Positions 10,223 through 24,700 are shown, counted from the first letter of the stretch. The stretch: DNA of 64,000 bases from Acanthornis magna (GCA_036785705.1 JAWUZG010000032.1:10930001-10994000), one strand, 5' to 3'. Notes: generated by a model not told the origin, from the sequence alone. Made by a program: numbers and translations.

Positions 10223-13200
10223 CCTCCCAGAACTTCTGTTAGTGGTCAGCAAAATCACAGGGTAAGTCTTTAGCCTAAAAACATGGCTAGGAGACGTTAG
10301 AAAGTTGTCCAATATAGGACACATTTCAGACATATGACAGCAATGTCCAAACATTTGGTTGTTACAGCAAGGTTTGGAAAGATGTAGCTCTTGGGTCCGC
10401 ACCCTCTTCATTTAAATAAACATGACTGCTGCTGTGGGTGGTTGGCAGTGGAACAAACAGTTGCTTTTTGGACAGTGTGAATGAATACCCTATAGTGGCG
10501 TTACTCAAGGGCTAAGTTTATTTAGACTGTGGCGTATTTGGTGACTTGAAACATGAAACCTTTACTCGGTTCCTTCTTAATCGTTGAGATCCGACTCCTC
10601 ACCCACCCTTCTTTCATGTAGGCAGTATGTGCTAAGAGTTAGTCCTCAGGAAGAGATAACTGGTGTTTACCTGTGTCAAAACCAAACACGAAGTTTTGCG
10701 CAAGTTTTATAAATAGTTTGAGTGTATTTTTAAAATAATTCTTAATCACTCTGTCTATAGAAGCCATTTTTGTGACTACAGGGAAGATTCTGTAAGGGGC
10801 AATTTGTGTAATATGAGGTTGACTCTCATGTGATTGTCAAATAAATGTCATCTAAAATAGAATGGAGAGATTTTACCTATACAATTAAGGTCTACATGCC
10901 TCTAACTATTTTTTCTTGATACCACAGCGGAGTGGGTTGGAAAGGGAAAGACTTCTTTTTTTTAAAATTTATTTTTAGATTAAAAAAAAAAAAAAGACAA
11001 ACTAAACTTAAACATCGCAGTTTTAGCTTTTGACCAATTTCCAAACAGAAAGTTTGGGTTTTATTTTTAGAATGAAAAAAGTTGTCCTGCAAGAGTTCAC
11101 ATCCTACAACTTTTCATTTTAACAGCTGCTTCTAATCCTGTCTTCTTTTCTTTTTTCGGTGTTGACCTTTTCTGGATGTGACAAGATGGAGCAAACCAGG
11201 ACTGAAATAGTATAGTCTACACCACTGAGAAGTGCTTTTCTTTCCCTCTTGACAATTCTACTTAATTTCCTAGGGAGTGGATCCCTGCTCTGTCCTTTCT
11301 GGGGCACTTTGATCTCTAAAGGAGTTTGGTCCCTTGACTCAAGAGCAACCTCACAGATTTTTGCCAAGCTGCCTGGAGATCACCTAGCCTGATCTCTATG
11401 TTATGGAAGACAGAATTTCAGCAAGTTGACCCTCTATTTAGCCTCATTAGTTGGTTTAGACTTTTGAAAAGGCATTCAGGTTTAATGGGAAGACATAAAA
11501 AGAAGCAGAAACCACAACTTTCCTTAGTAGTGCATTCAGGAAAATAACCTCTGTTGACAGTATGTGCCTCATCTCTAACTTGCATTTGATTGACTTTAAT
11601 TGCCTGACCATTAGCTCTTTTTACACTTCCTACCATAGATCAGCACCTGGTATTTTCTTTCTACGAAAGAAAGAAGTGTCATGAAAGCTCCCCTCAGCCT
11701 TCACTGACTGATGAATTAAAATATGCATCTCTTTAGTCTGTTGTTTTAGGGCATTGTCTCCACACTTTGATTTACTTTTCTGTAAAATGTGGGAAATGAG
11801 TTTTGTCTACACTATAAATTGCTCTCAGGTGAGTCTGCTTTTGAAAGGAAGTTGCCTCTGCCTACAGGGATACACTAGTCTATAAAACAGACTGCTGTAC
11901 TAACATTCCCTTTCTTATGGGTACATGAATGTCATAAAAGTTATTACAGAAACACACATTCATTACCAAATCTGCCAGTTTTAAGTCCTTAATTTAAAGT
12001 GAAGTTACAGCATATGAATGCACATACTCCAGAGTGCTGTGATATACTAGTCTATGACATTATGGAAACACTGGGTTTAGAAGTTCCTTTTAAAAAACCT
12101 ATAATTGAAATTTACAGTTTAATTATAGGCTATAGTTTAAAATAATTAAATCCTCAGGGAATTTTTACCTTCTTTAAAATCAAATAGCGTTAATTCATAC
12201 TAAATTATTTAATAAAAATAAGGTTTTTCATGGCTGTTTCAGCTGTATTTGCAACAAAGAGGGGCTGCACTGACCTTTTGAAAACCCTTAGAGCAAAGGG
12301 AACAAGGACAGTAAGGTAAAATGATTAATGAAGCTTGGTAAAGGGAATTTCATCACATGCAATTGTAAAAAAATACTGCCCTAGGAAAACAGATTTTTGA
12401 GGACAACCTGTCATCATTTATATATGTTTTTAACTTCTCTCACAGAAAGAGCACGCTTGTACATGTTCTAACATGCCCCTACTGTATGGTTGAACATTTT
12501 ACAATCAGAGAATAATTCTAAAATAAAAGAATAGCATTATATGAGCTTGCTTCCTAAAAGTTCTGCATGTATGTATCGGATAGGATGCAGTATATCACTT
12601 GAAGTTAAGGGGCTAAATACAGCAAATTATTAAAAAAAGCTCCAGTTCTTTATCAACGTTACAGAGATTTGAGTGAGGTGGAGGATACAATTTTGAGTCC
12701 TGACTTCTCTAAAGGCAGTGATTCCAGTGCCACTGATTTCTGTAAAGCCAAGAGTCTACTTTGAGACTGCCTACAACGGAAATCTGAAGCCACACATAAA
12801 AACCTATGACAGCGACCCCATTCACTTGCATTTTGGAGGACCTTTAGCACATCAGCAACAAGAACACAGGGTCATTTCGAAGTAATTCATTACAGTTCTG
12901 TGAGATTCATCAACTGCTGAGGGCTACTGAAAAGCAGAGGACAAGGTCCTCATTTTCATTCCATTATGGTCCTTCTGCACTGATTAATTAGTTCGAAAGG
13001 GCCAGGGAACTTGGTAACTGAGGATTATCTTTGCTGTTGAGGAATTCCTACATGTATCTGTAGATTTGTTCCTCAGACTTTCACATTTCCCATAGTATAA
13101 TTTTGTCATTCCTTCTTTAATTCTGAACCCCATTTTTAAAAGTAAATTTCTCAAAACTGCATGAAGTCTTAACCATGAGGTCCTTCTGCAAGGACCTTTC

Positions 13201-16200
13201 CTAAAAGGCCGTGCTTAATTTTGTTGGGGTTTTTCAAAGCCGAAATATATTACATATAATGCAAAAATATAGTATTTGCCAGTTTGATCACATGTATTTT
13301 TATGAATATGTTTAAAAAGTGTACAAGTCTTTTAAAATTAAAATAGTATGAAAATATATCATTCCAAGATAATAAGATTTTTCTGTGCTTTTTTAACAAA
13401 GAAGAGGCTTTTCTCCGATTTGAACATTGCTTGCTTGTTCTTATGCCAGTCTCTGAACAAACAGAAGCAAAATCTGATACCTTCAAACAGTGCCTGATCC
13501 AAAGCTTGTCAAAATTAGTGTCTCTCTTTAGGTTTGATTCACTGAATACCCAATGAGGACTCTTAAGATAAAGTCATCTTACATGCTCTGGAGATAACAA
13601 GATATTTCAACTGCTTGTCTTGATTTCCTGTGTAGAAATGCAATAGAAATTGATGCTTTAAGAATGAGATTCACATGATTTTAGAAGGCTACTTTTGAAT
13701 GTCTGTTCATTCAAATGTTGGTATTTCAATGACTCATACAAATCTGTTCAGAAAAGTGCCTTCTTCACTGTCCATCCAGTGAATGTAAATAACCAGTTAC
13801 AGACAATTGCACAGTGCACATTTCATCAGGTGAATCCTGCTCACTCTGGCTGCAGTAATAGTTCAAGTTGGAAGAGAATTTACAAATAACATTTTTCATC
13901 AAGGGAAATATCTTCAGCTACTGGGAAAAAAAGATGTTAATTGTAGTGCAGACCAGATTTTCATAAAGCTCCACCCTGATAGCTCAGGGCAAATTTCAGT
14001 GCATGGCACACCCCATTGACAGTGCAGTGTAAAACGTTATGACACATTCCATCACCAGAAACAGCATTAGAGGTGTTATTACTGAGCACTTTTGGGAGAG
14101 TTTTATATCCTCTGCTCCTGTCAATACTTTCCAGAAAATGCACATTCTTCAGGCTTACATCCAAACAAGGAATGTGCCCTCCTACTACCACAAACGATCT
14201 TCCACCCACTTATTTTTAGTATTCACTTTAATTCTTGTCCACTCACTAAGAGTGATAAAACAGACGATTGCTTCCTTCCTAGTTCCATGAACTGCTGAAT
14301 CACAGTTTCTGCTAGGACCTCATCCAAAGCCTATTGAGATTGATTAAAAGATTTATCCATCCCCTAAATGAGCTCTGCTACAAGCCTTGAGTTCAGTGAT
14401 GCATAAGGCAACTGGCTAAGCTTTTGAAGAGAGAATAGTGTACTGGAAGAGCCTATAGTGATCTTCTGATTCAAATTTCCACATAACGTAGGTCTTCAGA
14501 TTTCCCTGAATTTGCCTCATTTCGTGGAAACACACATTTTTTGCACCACAATCTGGAATGCCTGCTGAATCCAGCTGAATATCAGACCATCCAAGTTCAC
14601 TGTCTAATGCTAAAAGCAGACACAGGGCATTGACCACTCAAATCCTTGCTGCTGTAATTTTTGTGGAGATTCACCCCAATATTTTAAGTACTGTAGTGCT
14701 TAGGTTTTTACGTTTTCCACAACAGTTGTTTTCTACATATGATATTAGAGAAAAGCAGTGCATATATTGTCAGCTGATCTTCATACAATTACTAGAGCTT
14801 GCCACATGCTGTGGTCCTTCTAATTGACCAAGGCAGAAGTTGCTTTCTGAACTCATTAAGAAACCATTCTGGTTTTCTGTATTTACTTAAACACATTTGT
14901 ATTTAGAATTTACTTAGGCTGCAACTCAGAGGTGTCATTTCAGCTGGTACTGGTATGTATATTCGAGCTAGACTTAAGTTATACAAAAACAGGTAACAGT
15001 AATAGTTGTTGGCACAGCCAGTGCTATAGATGACTTTTGCAGCCCTTACTGGCTCTGTTTGTCAGACACCATGAAGGATTAGCAAAATAAGGTTCCTGGG
15101 TAGCAGTGAAGCTGGTAAAAGTGGAATTTTCATAATGATGACATATCATGGGTGTAAAACTTGAGTCTGGTAATGCTTGTTTAACTCGAAAATGTTATTG
15201 AACAGAGAGATATGAGAATTGAACAGAGAAGGAACCAGCTTCTCTGGTTGGCATGCTGAACACAAGAGCAACCTGTTTTACCTCCCAAATTGTGTGTCCA
15301 CTGTATCCACTTCACCGGCTTGGAGCAGTTGAAGATTATGAAATCCCTTCATGCTAGGTTATACTCCTTCAAATTTATTCCTAATATGCAGAAGTTAGGT
15401 CCAAGACAAATTTCCTTCACCTGGTGATCTTTGTGCACGAATTGGTCTTTCAGGTGTTTGTCAGAAATAGGCATTTAAAACATACTTAGGCCTGAGACAC
15501 TAAAAAATGGTTGTTTCTAAGGCCTTGAAAGTGATGTGTAGACCAGCTAAGGTCTTTTGTTCAGTTAAAACACAGATGTCCCAGCAGTTAATTAGTACTA
15601 ATGTGATCTGTTTCTTCTACTTGGACAGGTATTTTTTAGGTGAGAATGTTGTGTGCTCTATAACAGAAGCCAGTGGGTATACAAAAGCTTTTTGTAACCA
15701 AGTGTCACTAAGTTTAAATGTGACCAGTTTAGCACAAACTAAAGCACTGCTTGTTTTTGTTTGAGTTACCAGTCTGACCTAAATCAAACAGTGACATGTA
15801 ACTGCATAACAAAAACCTAGAGTAGACAACTGTGAGTGGAAATGAGCAGATTAACAGAGTGCTGGGGAATGTAACAGTCCTACAACTGGTAGGATTGTGT
15901 GATCAATTATGCTTACCTGAAACCCAAGCCAAGTCCAACAGAACAAATACTGTAGCACTTAGCGTGAATGGGATACCAGTTTTGCCCAATTCTAACTGTG
16001 CTAATTTTCCAGTTACTCATGACTAACTTTTATTCTTTGTGTGCAGAGAAATGTGCAGAGTAGGCTTGAGATACATGGTATAGTTATAGGCAGTATATAG
16101 GGCTGAAAGTTTTCTTCAGTTACTTCTTACCTGCCCATGGTCCACAGTTTCTTATTTACATATTGATACCCACTTCTGGGGCTGTGCTGCAAACTGGGCC

Positions 16201-18120
16201 ACTGAAATGAGCTGCATTAATTGTAAACCTCTCTCCAGAAAGAATTGTATAGCACAGTCTGCAGAATAGGGTTGGGAGGGCTGTGGATTGCAGAGCTGGA
16301 AGGTGCTGAATGGGGAATGGGAGAGGGAGCCATCATACAGTAAAACTGCTCCCTGTTCAGGTACAGTAGTCAGTGTTTGGGCACCAAAGAGGACCACATT
16401 TGATAAAAGAATGTAGGATTTGAAGTGGTGTTTCCAGGGAACGAGAACTTATATTACCATGAAAACTAGCAGCTGCAGAGCACTTTTAAAAATCAAGACC
16501 TTGTTTAGATGCTGGTAAGACATGACTCTTGAAATTATGTCTCAATGGGCTAATATGTATTTAAGTTTTCTGCTAACTGGGAACTTACTGAATCCTTACA
16601 TATCACATTTAATTTCCAAATTGTATGTTTAACTCTGAAAGTCCTCTACATGTACCGACACTGCAGTATATCCTGTTTGGAAATGAAATGATGAAAATGT
16701 CTCTGAGTGCGTGGATACATGTGTAGGAAAAAGAGCTTGTATATTTTTATAGAATGGCATTTAACAATTTCTGTTCCCCCATTTCTTATTTGTTCTAAAT
16801 TTATTCAGGACAGAAGGGATCTTAATGGGCTGGATAGGCCATTTATTATCTTACTTTCTGCTGTAAGATTCCTTTATTGGCATTTTTGTAGAAGAGATCA
16901 AATACATATACCAAAGGATCTTAAAATAACAAGCCCCTAGGAGAAAAAAGGGAAGATGTGAGTACACAATACTGTTGCAAAACTGGGCAAAATCTGTAAC
17001 ATTTGCAAACATTTTCACTAATGAACTTTTGAGCTACGTTCATGCTAATGAATTAAACAGTGCCAGCAAATGTTCTTGGGACTGGAAGTTGATTGTCGCT
17101 ACCCTCAAGTTGACCTTGGCATGGTTTTTCCCTGGCCGCAGTGTTCTCTTGAACTATTTGTGGTGCAGTTGGGGGGTTAGTGTGGACCATACCTGATGGG
17201 AAACGTGGATGCGACCACCTCGTTTTGGAGATTGAGAGAGCTGATTAGTATTGATAGGTGTGGTGGAGCACCAGTTTGGCTCAGTGCCAGGGAATGGAGA
17301 TGTGTACTATTTGTAGCTTTGCTGTCTGAGGCTGGGGTTCCTGGGATGCAGTGATACTTGTAAAGCTTTTTCCCCATCTCCAAGAAAAGGAGTGGCAGCG
17401 ACTGTTCTTCTTCCCTGGCTGTTCTTCACATGTAACAAGGACTTACTAAAACCAACAGCAAACATCTCCCAAATTTTGCCTTTTCATACACCTTTTGCAG
17501 GTGAGGAGGTGCCAATACTGACTTTGCAAGCATCAGTTGGTTGCACCCCTGCTATCTATCACCCCTTCCTTAGTCTACAGAGGTGGCACCCTCTCTTCTG
17601 TCACCACAAAAACTGGTGTTCCAAAAAGAATTCACAGAGGTATGAAAACCTAGAAAAGCGAATTTGAAAGATGTGAAAAGACTTCATGACTGTCTGGGAT
17701 ACAATTAGAGAACAGTGTTAATATCCATTCTTATATCCATTAATGTTCACATCTGATTTTAATAAGAACATAGCGTGATGCTTCTGTTCAGAACTATGAC
17801 TGATTGCATTTGGCTGTGTAACACAATGCAGAGGATGCCAGTCCAGCACTTCTGAAGATGCACACATCAAGAATTGGGTGCAATTTCTGAATGTATTAGA
17901 CTTGAGCTGGGATGTAAGAATTTGGACAAAATAAACATTAGATGTGTCTAGTCTACATAGTTACAATCAACATGCTAAAGGAACAGAATCTTACTGTAGC
18001 TGCTTCAGTGCACTTTTTGGACTCTGAAGGTGGGTTAAGATGCATAAGTAGGTATGACCTTATTTACAAATTTTGGGCACAGAGGACAGTCCAACCAGAG
18101 CTACATTATCAATCGGTTCA
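10223..18120. other. Intergenic DNA upstream of CD109 without a recognised gene
   Basis: About 7.9 kb of AT-rich DNA between the microsatellite and the CD109 CpG island. Reading frames are short, unrelated to known proteins and not flanked by convincing splice sites. A 9-bp inverted repeat (12098-12106 and 12121-12129) is the only local structure noted. Enhancers cannot be seen without comparative data. Confidence 0.55.
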
Positions 18121-18668
18121 CGTTTAAGTAGCTACGAGGCTCCTTGAATTTCTGCCAGCATCCTTCTCCCTGTTCAGACGCAGAACCGTTCCCGACTCGC
18201 CTCTGAGCCCGAGCCCCAGGCCAGCGCGCCTCTGCGGGCTCGCCAGGTCTCTCCAAGTCGATAACGGGGCAGCTCCCCACAACAGGCTGCCACTCTGCTG
18301 GGAGCTGCCCGCAGAAACATTGCTCTCGGTGTTGCTCTTGTAGGGTGCTGCGTTCTGAGAATCCCACCCGTTTCGCAGCTGCATCAGCCCCTGGGGTGGC
18401 TGAGGGGACGTGAGACGCACCCGTGGGTATCTCTGTGTAGACAGATCCGTGTTGCCGCCGGGCCACCCCCCCGCTCACCGCGGGCCGGCCCCGGGAACGC
18501 CCCGCGGGTGCTCATGCGGCTGCCGCCGGCGGAGCGTGCCTGGCGCTGGGGCAGCGGCGGCCTCTCCCTTCCCTCCCCCGCCCGCCGAGGCGCCTCCCGC
18601 CCGGCCACAGCCCCGGCCCCGGCCCTGCGCACAGCAGCGGACTCACCGGGCAGCGCGCACAGAGAGCC

Positions 18669-18736
18669 ATGGCGCGGTCCCGCGGCGATGTCCACTCCTT
18701 CCTCCTTCTCCTCCTCTGCAGCTCCGCGGCGGCCGG
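18669..18736 (+). CDS. CD109: CD109 exon 1: signal peptide
   Basis: It encodes [20 protein letters not shown] plus AA and two bases of a Gly codon. A basic start, a run of Leu and small residues make a secretory signal peptide. The ATG is in GCCATGG context. The donor is GG|GTACGT, phase 2. Confidence 0.93.
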
Positions 18737-21700
18737 GTACGTGGGGCCGGGGCGGGCGGGGGCGCGGGGCGCCTCACCTTCCCTCCCTCCCGGCCGGCGC
18801 GGGGGCTGCGCGGGCAGAGCAGCGCTTCCCAGGGCTTCCCGGCGCCCGCCTGGCAGCCGGTCCCGGGAGCGGGCAGAGCAGCGCTTCCCGGGGCTTCCCG
18901 GCGCCCGCCTGGCAGCCGGTCCCGGGAGCGGGCAGAGCAGCGCTTCCCGGGGCTCCCCGGCGCCCGCCTGGCAGCCGGTCCCGGGAGCGGGCAGAGCAGC
19001 GCTTCCCGGGGCTCCCCGGCGCCCGCCTGGCAGCCGGTCCCGGGAGCGGGCAGAGCAGCGCTTCCCGGGGCTCCCCGGCGCCCGCCTGGCAGCCGGTCCC
19101 GGGAGCGGGCAGAGCAGCGCTTCCCGGGGCTCCCCGGCGCCCGCCTGGCAGCCGGTCCCGGGAGCGGGCAGAGCAGCGCTTCCCGGGGCTCCCCGGCGCC
19201 CGCCTGGCAGCCGGTCCCGGGAGCGGCCAGAGCAGCGCTGGCAGCGCCCGTGGGGTGAGCATCACCTCCAGCCTCCGCAGCGGAGAGGCGCAGAAGAGTT
19301 GCAAGAGAGCAACATGTGTTGTGTGTGTCTTTATGTGGACGCGGTTACTTTCTTGAGAGTGTGTTTCACTCCCTGCCCTTTCTCCCTCTGCCCGCTTGGA
19401 CTTTCCAGACCTACGTTCCTTGTGGCAGTTCCCTGGAACATCAGGCCTGGAGCAAACCTGACTGTTGGGGTAGCTCTGCTGCCGGACAGCCCAGCACAGG
19501 TCGCCGTAAAGGGAGAAGTGATCAGAGATAACGAGACCATCTTGAGCAGGGAAATGGTCTTTGAGAAAGGTAAGAAAAAGAGTGGACTTGGTTTGGAAGT
19601 ATTTCAGTTTGCCTTCTCGCACAAATATTTTGTTCCTCCCAAAATATCACAGCTTCTAAATGGTACTAAAATAGGAAATTTATTTTCCCAAGTAGGAGTC
19701 GCTATGGGAAAATGTCTTGTACCCTGCTGGCTGTGTTTGGAGTTGGGCAACTGAGCTGGATATGAGTGATTGCATGGGTGTGCTAACTCCTTGTAAATTC
19801 TGAAAATAATCAAATAGTAAGCAAAGTATGATGGATGTGGGATTTCTGAGAAGCTAGGAAGTACTCTGGTCAGTGTAGTGGGGCGACTGAAGAAGTAGAG
19901 GAAGAGTTGCTTACTGGTAGCATGTTAAGGTTCGAAGTGGAAGCAAGTGGGAGAATGGAAGGGGTGGAATAAAGTAATACAGCAGCTGGAGCTGCTTCTT
20001 CATGGCCTAAGAAAGACACGACCTGAGCACTGTAGGAAAGTGAAGATGACAATGTCAGACTTTGTTACTGGGAAGCTCTGTGCATTTGGAGAAACAGGAA
20101 TTTTTTAGGAGCAGGAGCTGAATCACGGAGAGGTTGAGGATTGAAGTAAATCTGAGACTGATTTAATCTATGCCATCAGGCAGGGTTAGTGAATGTGGTG
20201 AGAGTTCTGAAGAGCTGAACCCTGGCCAATGTTCCTTTTCAGAAAGGTCAGCTGGCAACAGAAGCATAGAGATGTCCAGCCGGAGATTTGTCCTCATGAG
20301 AAAGAAAATATTTTGTACGGATAGTCCAGCTTTCACACTGCTCTTAGTATGAGGCAATATAAATGACATCTAAACTCTAGCTTTTTATTTGTTAAAAGAG
20401 AGAGTCTGAGGGCAGCATGAGGTAGTGAAAAATCTACCCTTCTATAATGCACTTTCTCAACTGCTTGTGTAATTTTTCTACTAATGTCTTATAGTTAATA
20501 TAAATGCCTTAGTTGGAAGCATCACACCTTCATTTCAAAGCCTTCACAATGTATAGAGAAGACTGAGGCTTTGAATGTGATGAAGTGCATTTGACCAGAT
20601 CAAAAATTTTTGATATAGAACCAAAACAAACATAAACCAACTACCTTTTTTTGTTTTCTTTTGAAAGCAAAAGTTTTAAAAGGAAAATAAATTGTCTTCT
20701 CCTTTTCTTCCTCTAACTATACTGGCTTTTATTTCCTGCTTCTGTTCTGCTTTAACATAGAGTTCAGTGAGCCTTGCATGAGTTTCAACCTGTCTGTTTT
20801 TGTCCTTCTCAACATTAAAAACCAGACAAGCAACTGGTAATTCCAAGCATGTGAAAATATGTGGCTGTCTCTATCTTCTGAGCATACAGGATTATGCTTG
20901 ACACTGGGAGCTGCTGAAATCGGAGTGAATGGTGGGTTACCAGCAACAGGTATGACACTGTGTCAGACTGGGTACAGTGAGGAAAAAGGATAAATGGTAT
21001 AGTGCATTATTAACTTCTAATATTTTTCCATCTTTAAAATATATCTTTAAATTTTCTATGCATTTTACTTAATGAATGAAACAGAAAAAAAGGATGCTGA
21101 ACATACCATGTATTTCCTCTTGCAAAATCATTGACATTTAGCTTGTGGCCATCACTTTTTTCTAGTCAGGTTATATAATCTGTTAGTCATTTGTTTTCTG
21201 TGAACAAATATGTAACCAAAACTGTTACCGGGCCAGGAGCAAGGGAACTGCCCTGTAAAAGAGGATGTAGTCTTGAAGATGTGTTTCCAAAGGTGCTACC
21301 AGTGTGGGTCAGTTCTGAGTCAGAGAGAAAGCGAGTTGTCAGAGAAAAACAGAAGCAGTTTGTCAGAATAAGAACATAAATCTTCAAATTTTTCATTGAA
21401 GAACAGAACAATCTTAAGATAAAACATGAAGCGATGTTGCTATAGCTGAGCTTAGTCTGTGACTCAAGGAAGTTTGAAGGCCAGTTGTTGCAGTTGAAGG
21501 AAGCATATCTCCAAGCATATCTCCAGGCACACAAAATCTGCTTTAAATTAGGTAATTGCTGCCTATATTAGTGGCCAGAAAATGTTGCTTTATCTGTCAC
21601 TGAATACCTACCTTGGTTAGGCTGCACATTCAGTGGCACTGTTGCCTAAGCTGGCTCGATTATGCTCTGTAGTTTTTCTTGCATGGTGACAGCAAAAGCA

Positions 21701-24700
21701 GGGGATTAACTGCTCTGAGAAACTGATCTGACTGAAAAATGGAGTTTTTATTTTGTTTGAATGTTTTTTTAGGCAGGCACGTCCTCTGGTTCAATGCACA
21801 AACATTTGTGCTGATGGAACTGAGTTGGAAGTTGGATGCTGGAGACATAGGACAGGCTGAGGACATAGTTTTTATTAGGGATGTTTAATCTGGCAGGCAA
21901 AGTTCATTCAAGTACCTGAGTGTAAGAGCTATTACATACCTGTCTGGCGAATACTTCTGCAGTTGTCTTAAATTTATGATTCAGCCTGGTTCTCTTGCAG
22001 CAGCTCAATATGATGCATATGCTGGTCTAAGTTTCTGAGTTAGCTCCATGAGAGAACCTTGTTGAATTGGAGGCATGGAGTTTTTTCTTTGTATAATTCT
22101 TGCTTTGTATAAGAAATAGAATGTTTGCCCTCTCATGGTTGTTAAAACATTTACTGATCTAATATTACTGGAAGTGGAATTTTGGTATCTCAGTGATTCT
22201 TGGGAAATTGTCTGTTAGAGAAACGCTTTAGCAGTGGAGGTTGGTTCACATCATTATTGTGCTTTTTGTATAAGAAAGGGAAAATAAATATATTTATTAA
22301 TAAGTGGCTAGTGGGTATTTGGAGTGAAGGAGAAAGTGTGCATTCACATGCATTTAAAGATATTTTGAGCCTGGCTCAATATTCCAGAATCCAAATGTAC
22401 TGTATAGAAAGCGAGATTGTTTAGGACCAATATTTTGGTACAGGAATTAAGTTAATTACATTCAATATAGTGAAAACAAACCGAGTGTTTGCAAGTGGGA
22501 GGTTGCTGCTACAGGTAAACTTTGTGTGAGCAAGCACAACCAAAAAAAAAAGAATGTATCACCAGGAGAGAATAGGTTTCCATTGCCTAGACCAGATTGC
22601 AGGAAAACACAAAGCACTAACTAAAGCTGTTTGTGTGCACTGTACCAAGCATTGACACACTTTCTGTGGAGATGCAGTATCACAAAGATCCTCACCCTGA
22701 TTGAAAATGACTGCAGAAGGTAACAACGGCTTGTGTGCAATTGGAGCTGTTGGGCTTTCTGTGTCAACAGCAGCAAAAAAAAGAAATTATGGGAATAACA
22801 AATGCACAAGTTAAATTCCCTGCATGAATAGCTTGATCTTTAGTAATGGCAGTGAAGGGTGACTCTTGCCATGCATATTTATTCAGTCATTGATAATAAA
22901 GATGTATTATGAATTGGAAGGAGATGTTTTCTACCCAGACATTGCTGTGTATGTTAGTGTATGAGAAACCTTATACCTTAATTGCCAGAGGTTCTGAAAA
23001 GTGTTTTCTGTGTTGGTGCTAGAATGCTTTGGAAAGAGTAAGTATCATGTAAGTTGGAAAAAAAATTGGTTTTAAGAAAAACTTTTATGTGTAATGAGGT
23101 GTCATCATTTGCCCAACAGTGTGAATGTTTTTAACTCTAAAGAATAAGATTAATTAGTTAGAGTTTTGCTATTTAAGGTACAAGGTAATGTATTTCAGGC
23201 ACGGTGAGTGAGAACTATGTGACCTTACCGAAGAATTTGGTTTACAGTGACATGCATAGTTTGTAAATTACTTGTACATGTTAATTAATTTATGCTGCTT
23301 TTGTGTATTTCTAGAGAGGAATACAGAGGTTACTGAACTAGAGCATGGTAAATAGTCAGCTAGGATTTATGAAGCATGGTAGTTTGTGAGAACGTTTGTC
23401 AAGCTCAGACATGTAGTCATCCTCCATATAGACAATGGAAAATCTCCTTTTACCAGAAGGCATGTTTTACGTACTTAATAATATGGTTCTGACCATGTTA
23501 GTATGAGAAACAGTGAAAAACACTAGGAATAGTAAGTTGTAAAGTAACACCTAAATGGGAATGAATGGCCTAAAACCACCAGTCTCTGTTATTAACCTTG
23601 AGTTGTCTCTGCACCTTATGTCAGGATAAAATGGCTGAGTTATTGGTGACTATGCCGTCTGTCCTGAAAATCTGTGGGATGAAAGGTTTTGCTGGCAGTT
23701 TAGTGGAACATCTCCTTTCTGCCTAATTTTTCAACAGTTCTTGAAAAGCCTAACATGAGAGAGCAGGATTTGTATGACTTTGCATCTATGACCTCCATAT
23801 CCAAAAGTATGTGCCTCAGTAGCTGTGCCTCAAAAAAAGAAGTTATTAAATAGTCAGTACATGCACATAATCTATACAAAATCAGAATGAAGGAAAAGTT
23901 TTTGGGAAGGAGGTGTTGGGGCTGGACCCAGAGGCAGCTGAGCTACTAGATAAGAAGGTCTCTCTTATGGGCTTTCATATTGCTGGAGTGCATAAAAGAA
24001 AAAACAAACCCACTAACATAAAAGGAAAAAAACCAACCCAAAACTCAACAGATTTCTGTGCCTGTTGTTGAATCCATCCTGCTAACAGGCCCATTAAGTT
24101 GTTTGCAGAAAAATGGGAGTAGCTATTCCATCCAGTACTTGAGCTTTAATTTATCGTTTGAATGCTGTTTGAGATTTGAGGGAAAGAGTCCTTCTGTGAC
24201 TCAAGGCTTACATGTTTGTACGTGAGGTTTTTCTGGTCGCCATGTTCTTTGCCGATACCCAGCCAAGGAGGGTGTGGCAGATTGAAGACTACAGGCTGTT
24301 TCACAGTACCTTCAGAAGGGTGGGATAAAATAGAAATGCAGACAGTGGGGAAACTCATACAGATGAGGGAATATGATGTCCAAATGTGTGGTTCCCTGTT
24401 GCTCCTGTGAACTGGACGGGCTTTGCAGCTTTTAGGACAGGGAGGAGAGAGAAGAACAAATGAAAGGCTGTGAATGAGGAAAAGAAAAGTGGTGACAATA
24501 AGCAACAGGATTTGGGAGGTAACATGCTATCAGAAACAAGAAGGGAAGCAAAGGGTGAAAACTCCTGAGGGATTCATACTAAGAGAATAAGTATATATTA
24601 ACAGAGCAGAGAGGTAAAAAATGAAGTAACTAAACATGATCTAAACTCACCAAAAAACCAACAGAAAAAGGGAAAATCATATATAGAAACTGTAAATGAG

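Larger units (their letters stand above)
18140..19300. promoter_or_regulatory. CpG island and presumed promoter of CD109
   Basis: A GC-rich block surrounds CD109 exon 1 and intron 1. It contains GC boxes (for example CCCCCGCCC at 18575-18583) and no clear TATA box, typical of a CpG promoter. The transcription start is not defined. An out-of-frame ATG at 18514 would act as an upstream ORF if it lies in the leader. Confidence 0.65.

Noticed and set aside
10061..10411. Lys/Glu/Arg-rich and Phe/Leu/Ser-rich reading frames
   Set aside because: Translations of the AGAAG microsatellite.
18410..19622. Several reading frames of about 280 codons on both strands
   Set aside because: They are produced by stop-poor GC-rich sequence and the 59-bp repeat; only exon 1 and exon 2 segments have homology.
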